Positions 1-6,959 of a stretch of 64,000 nt of DNA are shown piece by piece; positions within the stretch are counted from its first letter, which is position 1, and the number at the start of each line of letters is the position of its first letter. The position numbers and the translations under genes are program-made. Origin of the DNA: Bowmanella yangjiangensis (GTDB lineage Bacteria; Pseudomonadota; Gammaproteobacteria; Enterobacterales; Alteromonadaceae); the NCBI RefSeq assembly GCF_017255015.1, contig NZ_JAFKCS010000007.1, positions 62,292 to 126,291 of the forward strand, in the 5' to 3' direction. The notes beneath the pieces were generated by a model. It searched no databases. It worked only from the letters and a program-made list of their open reading frames with translations, and was not told the DNA's origin.

Positions 1-552
1 CACTGCGAAGCCGTGCTGTCTCAGGCCGCCAAAAAGCACAATGTACTAGTGATTGCCGGTTACCCGCTGCCGGGTGAAGATGGTAAGGCTTATATAGGTG
101 CGTTGCTGTGTTTCCCGGATGGAAAGGTCGTTATCTACCGTAAGCAGTATTTGCATGCTGGAGAAGGGCAATATTGTTTAGCCGGGGATTCGCCCTGCTA
201 TTTTGATATCAAGGGAAATAAAGTGGCGCTGGCTATTTGTGCTGATTTTGCCAATCCCCGTCATGCTGCGCATGCCAGAATGGCTGATGTTGATATTTAT
301 CTGGCGAGTGCCTTGATAACGGCAGGCGGCTACCAAGCCGACAGTCAAATTTTGGCAACTATTGCTAAACAGGGGCAATGCCCGGTGTTACTGGCGAATT
401 TTGTGGGTGAAACCGGCGGCTGGCAGGCTTGTGGGCAAAGCGCCATCTGGAACAGCCAAGGGAAACAGGTTTTTGCCGCCGCTGATAGTGCGTGTCTGGT
501 GCTATGTGATACACGTGATGGACAGACAGAAGCCAGGCTCGTGCCTATTTGA
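1..552 (+). CDS. carbon-nitrogen hydrolase (nitrilase superfamily), C-terminal part
   Basis: The reading frame is open from base 1, so the gene starts before the window and only about 183 C-terminal residues are seen. The fragment carries the nitrilase-fold lysine (YRKQYLH) and the nucleophilic cysteine in AICADF; the N-terminal catalytic Glu lies outside the window. Members hydrolyse amide or nitrile C-N bonds with a Glu-Lys-Cys triad in the cytoplasm. The ending (LLANFVGETGG, then a SAIWNSQGK strand) is typical of stand-alone amidases. The substrate cannot be told. The GTG at base 13 is an internal codon and not the start. No terminator for this gene is obvious before the convergent yccA terminator. 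Confidence 0.85.
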   Translation, partial: HCEAVLSQAAKKHNVLVIAGYPLPGEDGKAYIGALLCFPDGKVVIYRKQYLHAGEGQYCLAGDSPCYFDIKGNKVALAICADFANPRHAAHARMADVDIYLASALITAGGYQADSQILATIAKQGQCPVLLANFVGETGGWQACGQSAIWNSQGKQVFAAADSACLVLCDTRDGQTEARLVPI

Positions 553-699
553 TGCGAGCGCAGGGAAGGGGCAGATAAGTGGGGGATGTTATGCGGAGCG
601 GCATATAGGCAGTGATAATCGCGATTGGGCCAAGGCCTCTGAGATTTACACAGGTTATTTTCAACCAACTCTGCGCCCGCAGTGCCTTTGCCGCAGCAT

Positions 700-727
700 A
701 AAAAAGCCCCGCAAAAAAATGCGGGGC
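700..727 (-). terminator. rho-independent terminator of the hpf-like/yccA unit
   Basis: An 8-bp perfect GC-rich stem (GCCCCGCA/TGCGGGGC, 706-713 with 720-727) has a six-base A loop. Read on the minus strand it is followed by a run of six T (700-705). It lies about 45 bases past the yccA stop codon. Confidence 0.9.
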
Positions 728-772
728 AAACTGACGATTGGGAAGTGTCATAACAAGATAGCTTTGCTTGGG

Positions 773-1432
773 CTACTCGGATTGCATAAAGCCCAACAAC
801 TGCAGCAGACTGGTGAACAGGTTGAATATGGCCACATACAAAGAGACCGTGGCCATAATGTAGTTGGTTTCACCCCCATGCAGGATATTGCTGGTTTCGT
901 ACAGGATAAGGCCCGACATCAGCAGCACAAACAGAGCCGACACGGCCAGTGACAAGGCCGGAATGTCAAACAGCAGCGCGCCAATACCTGCAAGAAAGGC
1001 CACTAATATTCCTACAAACAGTGAACTGCCGAGGAACGAGAAGTTTTTGCGGGTGGTCAGCACATAAGCCGACAGCCCGGCAAAAATCGCCCCGGTGGCA
1101 AGCAGTGCCTGGCCAACAACCGCAGGGGCGCCAGCCCAGTAACTGCCAAGCAAAGGGCCCAGGGTGTAACCCATAAAACCGGTGAGGGCGAATACACTGA
1201 CCAGGCCCCAGCCGCTATTGCGGGTTTTTACGGTTAAAAACAACAGACCAAAATAGCCAGCCAGGGTGACTAGCAGGCCCGGATGAGCAACGTTATTGAC
1301 CATGCTGAACATAGCCACGCCAGCGCTGAACAGTACGGTAAGAGACAGCAGCGCATAGGTGTTGCGCAGTACCTTGTGCGAAACGGATTGGCTACTCTGA
1401 GCCGATTGTAAAATGGCGGTATGCTGAGTCAT
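773..1432 (-). CDS. yccA: Bax inhibitor-1/YccA family inner-membrane protein
   Basis: The product has 219 residues and about seven hydrophobic membrane segments, with a short polar N-terminus and a conserved end (ETSNILHGGETNYI, then two helices) typical of the bacterial BI-1/YccA family. In E. coli YccA sits in the inner membrane and interacts with the FtsH protease; other members are pH-sensitive calcium-leak proteins. The ATG has a good ribosome site (AGGAGAG, 5-7 bases upstream) that overlaps the stop codon of the preceding HPF-like gene, so the two are co-transcribed and probably translationally coupled. E. coli YccA has the same length. Confidence 0.93.
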   Translation of the reverse strand: MTQHTAILQSAQSSQSVSHKVLRNTYALLSLTVLFSAGVAMFSMVNNVAHPGLLVTLAGYFGLLFLTVKTRNSGWGLVSVFALTGFMGYTLGPLLGSYWAGAPAVVGQALLATGAIFAGLSAYVLTTRKNFSFLGSSLFVGILVAFLAGIGALLFDIPALSLAVSALFVLLMSGLILYETSNILHGGETNYIMATVSLYVAIFNLFTSLLQLLGFMQSE

Positions 1433-1441
1433 AACACTCTC

Positions 1442-1816
1442 CTAATTGGACGCAATGATAGCCGGGCTACAAGTTATGTCGGTCAGTGCCTGGCGCGCAG
1501 GACGACGGTCAAACTGACGGGCACGTGACAATTTTCGTTTCAATACCATACTTGTCCGCAGGACAGCCTGAGCAATGGCCTGTGTGATGGATGCACGTCT
1601 TTCCACCACCAGAATGCTGGGCATGCCATGCATATCAACTTTAAGCTGGCATTGCTTATCGTTACCGCCCTTGGGGCCATTCACATCGGTGATTGATACC
1701 TGGATCCGGCGTATTTTCCCCGACAGTTTGGACAAGCCCTTGGCTATCCTGTTACTCAGGGTACGGCGAAGCCGCTTATTAAGATTAAGATTTGACGCGT
1801 TGATGATGAGCTGCAT
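1442..1816 (-). CDS. HPF/RaiA-like ribosome-associated protein
   Basis: The 124-residue product begins MQLIINASNLNLNKRL, followed by the beta-alpha-beta-beta-beta-alpha pattern of the ribosome hibernation/S30EA family; it is strongly basic and ends with a RKLSRARQFDRRPARQ tail. Such proteins bind the 30S subunit near the decoding centre and lower translation in stress or stationary phase. I start at the ATG at 1816, which has GGAGG five bases upstream; a longer in-frame TTG start would place this Shine-Dalgarno inside the coding sequence. The family is divergent from E. coli HPF/YfiA, so ribosome binding is inferred. It forms an operon with yccA (10-base gap). Confidence 0.72.
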   Translation of the reverse strand: MQLIINASNLNLNKRLRRTLSNRIAKGLSKLSGKIRRIQVSITDVNGPKGGNDKQCQLKVDMHGMPSILVVERRASITQAIAQAVLRTSMVLKRKLSRARQFDRRPARQALTDITCSPAIIASN

Positions 1817-1954
1817 AGTCACCTCCAAAAGTGGTTTACGCCTTAGAACGCCAATATGGTCGTCTTGGTCCGTTCCCTTTTGAGTTATAGAGCAGTTTTA
1901 ATAACAAATAAATTCGAATATATTTGATTTTTAATCAGTTAAAACCTGATAACA

Positions 1955-2848
1955 ATGCAGCTTAACTACCACCATCTTCATTATTTTTACATTATCGCCC
2001 GGGAAGGCAGTATCGCCCGCGCGGCGCAATGCCTTAATGTTACCCCACAGACGGTCAGCGGGCAGCTCACCACCTTTGAGCATCAGTTAGGTGGTTTGCT
2101 GTTTGAACGAAAGGGTAAACGACTGGTGCTCAATGCCAGGGGCAAAACCGCGTATCAGTATGCGGAGGAAATCTTTAGTCTGGGCGAAGAACTGCAGGGC
2201 CAATTACGTTTAAAAAGCCCTGGCACCCTCAATCGCATTACGCTGGCGGTCACCGATGTCATTCCTAAAATTCTGGCATTCGACTTGGTGAAACCCTTGT
2301 TCGCCGCGCTGGACAGCACGCGGCTGATTTACCGCGAAGGTGAGCTGGACAGTCTGCTGGCCCAACTGGCGCTAAACCGGGTTGACCTGATATTAGCAGA
2401 CCGGCCGCTACCGCCAGGTGCCAATGTTAAAGCCTTTAGCCATTTTCTGGGGGAGAGCCCCTTGTGTTTCTTTGCTAAAGCGCAAAGCCCCTATGCCAGG
2501 CAGCCATTCCCTGCATGCCTGGAAGGCGCACCTTTGCTGTTATCCGGTGACAAATCCACCATGCGTATCAGTGTTATGGCCTATCTTGAGAATCAGGGAG
2601 TCAGGCCTAAAGTGCTGGCTGAAATCGACGATAGCGCGGTACTTAAATTGTTGGGCCAGCAAGGTTATGGGGTGTTCTGTGCTCCGGCTTGTATTGCCGG
2701 GCATGTTTGCGCGCAGCATCAGGTTAGTCAGATTGGGGTAGCAGGTAATATTACCGAGCGCTACTACCTGATTACCCCGGAGCGCAAAATTCAAAGTCCA
2801 CAAGCTCAGCAGATCGCTTTATCTGCAGCTCGCTTTTTTGCTATTTAG
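1955..2848 (+). CDS. nhaR: LysR-type transcriptional activator NhaR
   Basis: The 297-residue protein starts MQLNYHHLHYFYIIAREGS and closely follows E. coli NhaR through the winged helix-turn-helix (TPQTVSGQLTTFEHQLG, residues 30-46), the KGK/RLV linker and the conserved QPFPACLEG stretch of the effector domain. NhaR senses sodium and activates nhaA; it also acts on osmC and pga genes in E. coli. No nhaA lies beside it here, so the regulated gene must be elsewhere. It is divergent from the HPF-like gene across an AT-rich 138-bp gap that must hold both promoters. Confidence 0.9.
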   Translation: MQLNYHHLHYFYIIAREGSIARAAQCLNVTPQTVSGQLTTFEHQLGGLLFERKGKRLVLNARGKTAYQYAEEIFSLGEELQGQLRLKSPGTLNRITLAVTDVIPKILAFDLVKPLFAALDSTRLIYREGELDSLLAQLALNRVDLILADRPLPPGANVKAFSHFLGESPLCFFAKAQSPYARQPFPACLEGAPLLLSGDKSTMRISVMAYLENQGVRPKVLAEIDDSAVLKLLGQQGYGVFCAPACIAGHVCAQHQVSQIGVAGNITERYYLITPERKIQSPQAQQIALSAARFFAI

Positions 2849-2906
2849 CTTGGTTATTGCCGCGCCTGATGTCGGACAGATGTCCGACATACATAACCGT
2901 GGCAAA

Positions 2907-3110
2907 TTAGCTGTCGGCCTGGCGCAGTTCAGTCACACTTTGATAACCGATACCCCAATTGTCGGTATTAACCTCTTCAATTAGCACAAAGGTGGTGTTG
3001 GGGTTTTTATTCAGCACCTTGACCAACAGCTCAGTCGTCCCTTTAATCAGTTGGCGTTTTTGCTCGCTGGTTACCCCTTCATCGGTAATCTTGATATTAA
3101 CGTAAGGCAT
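2907..3110 (-). CDS. 4-oxalocrotonate tautomerase family enzyme
   Basis: The 67-residue protein begins Met-Pro-Tyr-Val-Asn-Ile. Removal of Met exposes Pro-1, the general base of 4-OT enzymes; this decides the ATG at 3110 over an in-frame GTG two codons upstream. AGGAG lies five bases before the ATG. The small beta-alpha-beta fold with EQKRQLIKGTTELL helix is typical. These enzymes act as oligomers on 2-hydroxymuconate-like or halogenated acids. It is the last gene of a three-gene set with an NTF2-like protein and a GST, opposite a LysR gene, suggesting a small electrophile or aromatic detoxification unit. Substrate unknown. Confidence 0.88.
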   Translation of the reverse strand: MPYVNIKITDEGVTSEQKRQLIKGTTELLVKVLNKNPNTTFVLIEEVNTDNWGIGYQSVTELRQADS

Positions 3111-3112
3111 GG

Positions 3113-3505
3113 TCACTCCTTGTCGTGATATGAGGTAAACGGGTTATCGGCGTACTGTTTAGCCACAATGCGCCAGGTACCTTGCTCCTTTAAGAGGCCG
3201 AGATAATCAATAAATTGGCGTCCCAGCAGAGGGCAACTGACTTTGGCCATGGCTTGTTCGCCGCAAAGCTCAATGGCCAAAATCTGATAGTCAAAGGGAT
3301 GCCCTAATTCACGAGGAACCGGCCGACTGACAACCAGTTCCAGCCACTGCGCTTTGCTGCGGCGCACGCCGGGCGCATATAACCTGGCGTCGGCATCAAA
3401 AATGCGTTCCAGTAGCTTGATGTCGGCATTATGCAAACCTTCGAAGTACTGCATCAAAAGGGCTTCGACTTGTTGCCACTCAGACATATGTTGGTCGTTC
3501 ACCAT
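3113..3505 (-). CDS. NTF2-like (putative lumazine-binding/DUF4440-type) protein
   Basis: This 130-residue protein has the cone-like alpha+beta NTF2 pattern: an N-terminal helix with YFEGLHNADIKLLERIFDADARLYAPG, then strands ending in GTWRIVAKQYADNPF. Similar proteins (putative lumazine-binding or SnoaL-like families) are small cytoplasmic ligand-binding or isomerase scaffolds. Its start ATG overlaps the stop of the upstream GST gene (ATGA), so translation is coupled. A second ATG seven codons later is possible. No catalytic residues can be assigned with confidence. Confidence 0.75.
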   Translation of the reverse strand: MVNDQHMSEWQQVEALLMQYFEGLHNADIKLLERIFDADARLYAPGVRRSKAQWLELVVSRPVPRELGHPFDYQILAIELCGEQAMAKVSCPLLGRQFIDYLGLLKEQGTWRIVAKQYADNPFTSYHDKE

Positions 3506-4107
3506 CAGGCTGCCTGCTGCTCGGCGGCAACAGAGGCCTGGTAGCTGGGAAGAGCACGGATCCGGTCGATCATTGCCTGGCTGCGCGGGCCCAGTTCAAT
3601 GCTAACCGGGAAGTACTGGCCCCAGCTCTCATACACGGCCAGTAAAATGTCTGCCGCTGACGGACGATAACCACCCAGATAAGGCTGGTTGGCTAATTTT
3701 GTTTCTACCCGATTCCAGAGTTTATTGATTTGTTCTGCTGCGGCGTTCAGTGCCTGGGTTTTCGCCTCGCCATCGGGGAGTGCTGAACCAATAAAGAACA
3801 ATTTGCTGTAGGCCGGATGCACAGTGGCATTGGCAAAAAGCAGGTCCTCTATGGCCTGCTGGCGCGCATCACCAGCCAGGGGCAGTAGCTCGTTAGGGTG
3901 CTTATTGAGAAGGTAGAGAATAATCGCAGCGCCTTCGGTCAGAATTTTGTTATCCACCCCCAGAGCCGGGACGGCACCCAGAGGATTCACCTGCTGATAA
4001 TCAGCCAGTCTGGCTTTGCTCACCAACACCACTGGCAAATTCAGTTCACGTAAAATAACTTGGGTGGCGAGCGAGCAAGCCCCTTGAGAAAAATACAATG
4101 TGTACAT
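3505..4107 (-). CDS. glutathione S-transferase
   Basis: The 200-residue product starts MYTLYFSQGACSLATQV, the beta-class GST (GstA) N-terminus in which Ser/Cys near residues 7-11 serve the glutathione thiol; VNPLGAVPAL with the cis-Pro loop follows at about residue 50. The C-terminal helical domain carries the ASDI-like SAADI motif. It conjugates glutathione to electrophiles. The ATG at 4107 has AAGGAG six bases upstream; an upstream in-frame TTG/ATG extension is unsupported. It heads an operon with the NTF2-like and tautomerase genes and is divergent from a LysR gene at 4222, its likely regulator. Confidence 0.92.
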   Translation of the reverse strand: MYTLYFSQGACSLATQVILRELNLPVVLVSKARLADYQQVNPLGAVPALGVDNKILTEGAAIILYLLNKHPNELLPLAGDARQQAIEDLLFANATVHPAYSKLFFIGSALPDGEAKTQALNAAAEQINKLWNRVETKLANQPYLGGYRPSAADILLAVYESWGQYFPVSIELGPRSQAMIDRIRALPSYQASVAAEQQAA

Positions 4108-4221
4108 AGCAAACTCCTTGGTTGTGAATTCCTGCATGTGGGAACGGCTTCACTATAGGACTGTGTATTGAATTGATATATGGCTACAATGTGATAACTC
4201 TTTTTCCTGTATGGAAACAAT

Positions 4222-5109
4222 ATGGATAAGTTAAAGGCCATGCAGCTTTTTGTGCGCGTGGCAGAGCTGGGCAGTTTTTCGCGGGTCGCGGAACAAAGTG
4301 CCAGCAGTAAGTCCATGATAAGCAAGCAAATCAGTAGCCTGGAGGACAGTTTGGGAGCGAGGTTATTGCAGCGCTCCACCCGCCGTTTGCAGCTAACCCA
4401 GCTAGGGGAAGATTATCTTGTGCGCTGCCGGGAGATTCTGCGCCAAGTGGAAGACAGCGAAGCTCATATTCAGGAGCAGCAGCAAGAGCCTAAAGGCCGC
4501 CTGCGCATCAATGCGGCGATGGCCTTGGGGTTAACTGCATTGGCCCCGGCATTTGCCGAGTTTATGCGCCGCTACCCGCATATAGAGCTGGATATCCAGT
4601 TCAGTGACCAGGCGCAGGATCTGCTCGAACATAACTTTGACCTGGGCCTTAGGGTAGCCAGTCAGGCCTTCGACTCTAGTTACGTTGGTAAAACTATTAC
4701 CCAATTCAGTTACAGCATTTGTGCTGCCCCTGCGTATCTTGCCGCTCATCCCCCCATCCTTAAGCCGGATGACTTGAGCCACCACCAATGCTTTGAATAC
4801 AGTTATTTTCGGCATAAAAATCACTGGCCGGTGGGGGCTGACGGTGTGGCTATCAGTGGCAATATGAAGGCCAACAGCTCGGTGTTTTTGCTGGATATGA
4901 TCAAGCAGGGTATGGGCGTAGGCTTTATTCCCCGCTTTATCAGTTACCCGGCTTTGCAAAGTGGTGAGGTGGTAGAGATTTTAACCGAGGCGCCTAAACC
5001 CCTGATGACACTTTATGCGTTGTACCCGGTGAGACACTTTACGCCGCCCCGGCTACAGCGCTTTATTAAATTTTTGCAGGATTGGTTTGCACAGCACCCT
5101 TATCTTTAA
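4222..5109 (+). CDS. LysR-family transcriptional regulator
   Basis: The 295-residue regulator starts MDKLKAMQLFVRVAELGSFSRVAE, the usual LysR winged-helix opening, with recognition helix around residues 30-50 and an effector-binding domain of two Rossmann-like subdomains. It resembles the AaeR/DmlR-like branch (MDKLKAM...). The 114-bp gap to the divergent gst gene contains an AT-rich stretch (ATTGATATATGGCTACAAT) that could hold a LysR T-N11-A box. I infer that it controls the gst operon in response to an electrophile; the effector is unknown. Confidence 0.9.
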   Translation: MDKLKAMQLFVRVAELGSFSRVAEQSASSKSMISKQISSLEDSLGARLLQRSTRRLQLTQLGEDYLVRCREILRQVEDSEAHIQEQQQEPKGRLRINAAMALGLTALAPAFAEFMRRYPHIELDIQFSDQAQDLLEHNFDLGLRVASQAFDSSYVGKTITQFSYSICAAPAYLAAHPPILKPDDLSHHQCFEYSYFRHKNHWPVGADGVAISGNMKANSSVFLLDMIKQGMGVGFIPRFISYPALQSGEVVEILTEAPKPLMTLYALYPVRHFTPPRLQRFIKFLQDWFAQHPYL

Positions 5110-5142
5110 TGCGCAGGCCGCTAAGCCCGCGCATCAGTAAAA

Positions 5143-6615
5143 CTAAGGGTGAGCAAAAGATGCCAGAAGCGGCGGAATACCCGGAAACATGCCAATGGCG
5201 GCCATCACGGCGCAAAGCACAGCAAAGGTAATACCCGGAATAATCCAACGTCCGGCGTGGCCGAGCTCTTTGCCTCTTTCTTTACAGCCAATCAGGCCCA
5301 AATTATCCAGCAGCACCGTGAGTGACCAGCCGAATACCGGGTTAACCAGCGCCGATGAGAAAATCACGATACCGGCCGATTGGGTAGTTTTACCTTCTCG
5401 GGTCATTTGCATACCGGCTTCCAGCAAGGGCAAGAATACCCCAACAATCAGCGCAACACTTAGTACCGGTGGCCATACGGCCAGATCCATGGGGTAACCC
5501 CACAGCGCAGCAACAATACAGAGTAGGCCGGTTAAAATGGCACCGCCAGGGATAGGGCGACGGGCAATGGCGGCCGGCACTATGTAGGTTCCCCAGGATG
5601 AGGCCAGATTACCACCGCCTAAGGTACTGCCGACAATTTGTCTGGTCGAAGCTGACAGCATAGTATCGTCAATATTCATCAGTACTTTGTCGGTTTTTTT
5701 CGGATAGCTCAATTGCTGGAATACCCGGTGGCCAAGAAAATCCGGAGACCACATGGCTACCGCCAGCACCGCAAAAGGGGCCACCGCAATAAAGCTTTGT
5801 AGATCAGGTAAGCCTAATTGCCAGCCCGTATCTTCTCCCCACCAGTAGGCAGGAGACAGATTAGGAATGCTGGGGCTGGTGGTGAACTCAAAAGGTGCGC
5901 CTAAGGCAAAGGCAATTACCGCCGCCAAGCAAGCGCCCAGTGGAATGGCCAGCCAGCGCATTTTGATATGTTCAAGCCAGGCGTACATTAATATGGTGCA
6001 CAGGATCACCACAAAGGCGATATAGGCCATATCGAAGCTTTCGGCCCAGCTGTATAGCTTGGTGATTTGCGCGGTAATGCCAATAAAACCGAGGTACAGC
6101 AGCAGCCCACCACATACCCCGTTACTGGTTAACCTGGCCAGCAAACTGCCGCCCTTGGTTATACCGAGAATAAAACCGAACACCCCAATCAGGATCCCCA
6201 GCGCCATGGGATGGCCACCAGAGGCAACAATCAAGGGGATCAAAGGGATCAGTGGGCCATGGGTGCCTGCCAAGTTAGCATTAGGGTTTAGAAAGCCGGA
6301 TATCAGTACCACAAACAAAATCGCGGCAATCAGCATTTCAAAACGGGCATTCTCAATCACAAATTCCTGCGATAAGCCCAGTGGCCCGGCAAATGCCCCC
6401 ACCACGGCCGCCACCATAACAATTTTGCCTATAGTCGCGGCCATGGCTGGCACTAAATCTTCAAATTCGAATCGGTAGTCGCGAAAGGGCAGATTGGGCC
6501 GCCAGCGACGCGGCGCCATAATTTGCAGTTCATGTTCCAGGTAGTCGCCGCGGGAAGAAAATGTACTGCTGGGTTTATGCCTTGATTGGTAAGACGTACT
6601 GCTGCTATCCGTCAT
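5143..6615 (-). CDS. DUF3360 family membrane permease (putative SulP/xanthine-permease-like)
   Basis: This 490-residue protein has a polar N-terminal 70 residues and then about 11-12 membrane segments, with PLIPLIPLIVASGGHPMAL and a glycine-rich GSTLGGGNLASSWGT motif. The architecture and sequence fit the DUF3360 family of marine gammaproteobacteria, related to the SulP/nucleobase transporter fold; the transported ion is not known. I choose the ATG at 6615 (MTDSSSTSY) with AGAGGG upstream; the 28-codon extension is poorly conserved-looking and spans the intergenic junction. Immediately upstream lies a remnant of an outer-membrane barrel gene, so it may once have been second in an operon. Confidence 0.8.
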   Translation of the reverse strand: MTDSSSTSYQSRHKPSSTFSSRGDYLEHELQIMAPRRWRPNLPFRDYRFEFEDLVPAMAATIGKIVMVAAVVGAFAGPLGLSQEFVIENARFEMLIAAILFVVLISGFLNPNANLAGTHGPLIPLIPLIVASGGHPMALGILIGVFGFILGITKGGSLLARLTSNGVCGGLLLYLGFIGITAQITKLYSWAESFDMAYIAFVVILCTILMYAWLEHIKMRWLAIPLGACLAAVIAFALGAPFEFTTSPSIPNLSPAYWWGEDTGWQLGLPDLQSFIAVAPFAVLAVAMWSPDFLGHRVFQQLSYPKKTDKVLMNIDDTMLSASTRQIVGSTLGGGNLASSWGTYIVPAAIARRPIPGGAILTGLLCIVAALWGYPMDLAVWPPVLSVALIVGVFLPLLEAGMQMTREGKTTQSAGIVIFSSALVNPVFGWSLTVLLDNLGLIGCKERGKELGHAGRWIIPGITFAVLCAVMAAIGMFPGIPPLLASFAHP

Positions 6616-6647
6616 GAAAGCATGCCCTCTGAGAAAAAGAAGGCAGT

Positions 6648-6884
6648 CTAGAAAGTGACGCCGACCAGAACAATCAGACCTTCGGTGTAGGTAGACCAAT
6701 TACCTTGGTTGTATCGGGGGAGTTTGGATTTATGCGACTCGTTGATTGGATCAGTATCGTAGTTGCAGCAAAGAGCGAAAACCTGACCATCACCATCGCG
6801 TAGGCGGTGGTCTGCTTCAGACAAATAGCGGACACTCGGAATTGAGCTTTTCGAATTTCCGATTAGTGCGAGTGCCGTAACCAA
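6648..6884 (-). pseudogene. 3' remnant of an outer-membrane beta-barrel protein gene
   Basis: The open frame ends with YTEGLIVLVGVTF: a C-terminal Phe with hydrophobics at positions -3, -5, -7 and -9, the signature of the last strand of Gram-negative beta-barrel proteins read by the Bam machinery. There is no ATG start and no signal peptide; only the last roughly 20-25 codons look like real protein, and the upstream half appears to be island debris in frame by chance. It stops 33 bases before the DUF3360 permease, so the pair was probably an operon cut by the accessory island. The limits of the remnant are a guess. Confidence 0.45.
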
Positions 6885-6959
6885 GGACTTTGTTTGTTAT
6901 TTCGGACTCACGCCCAGAGCGGACTAATTAATATACTTATTTTTAGCACATTGATTTAA

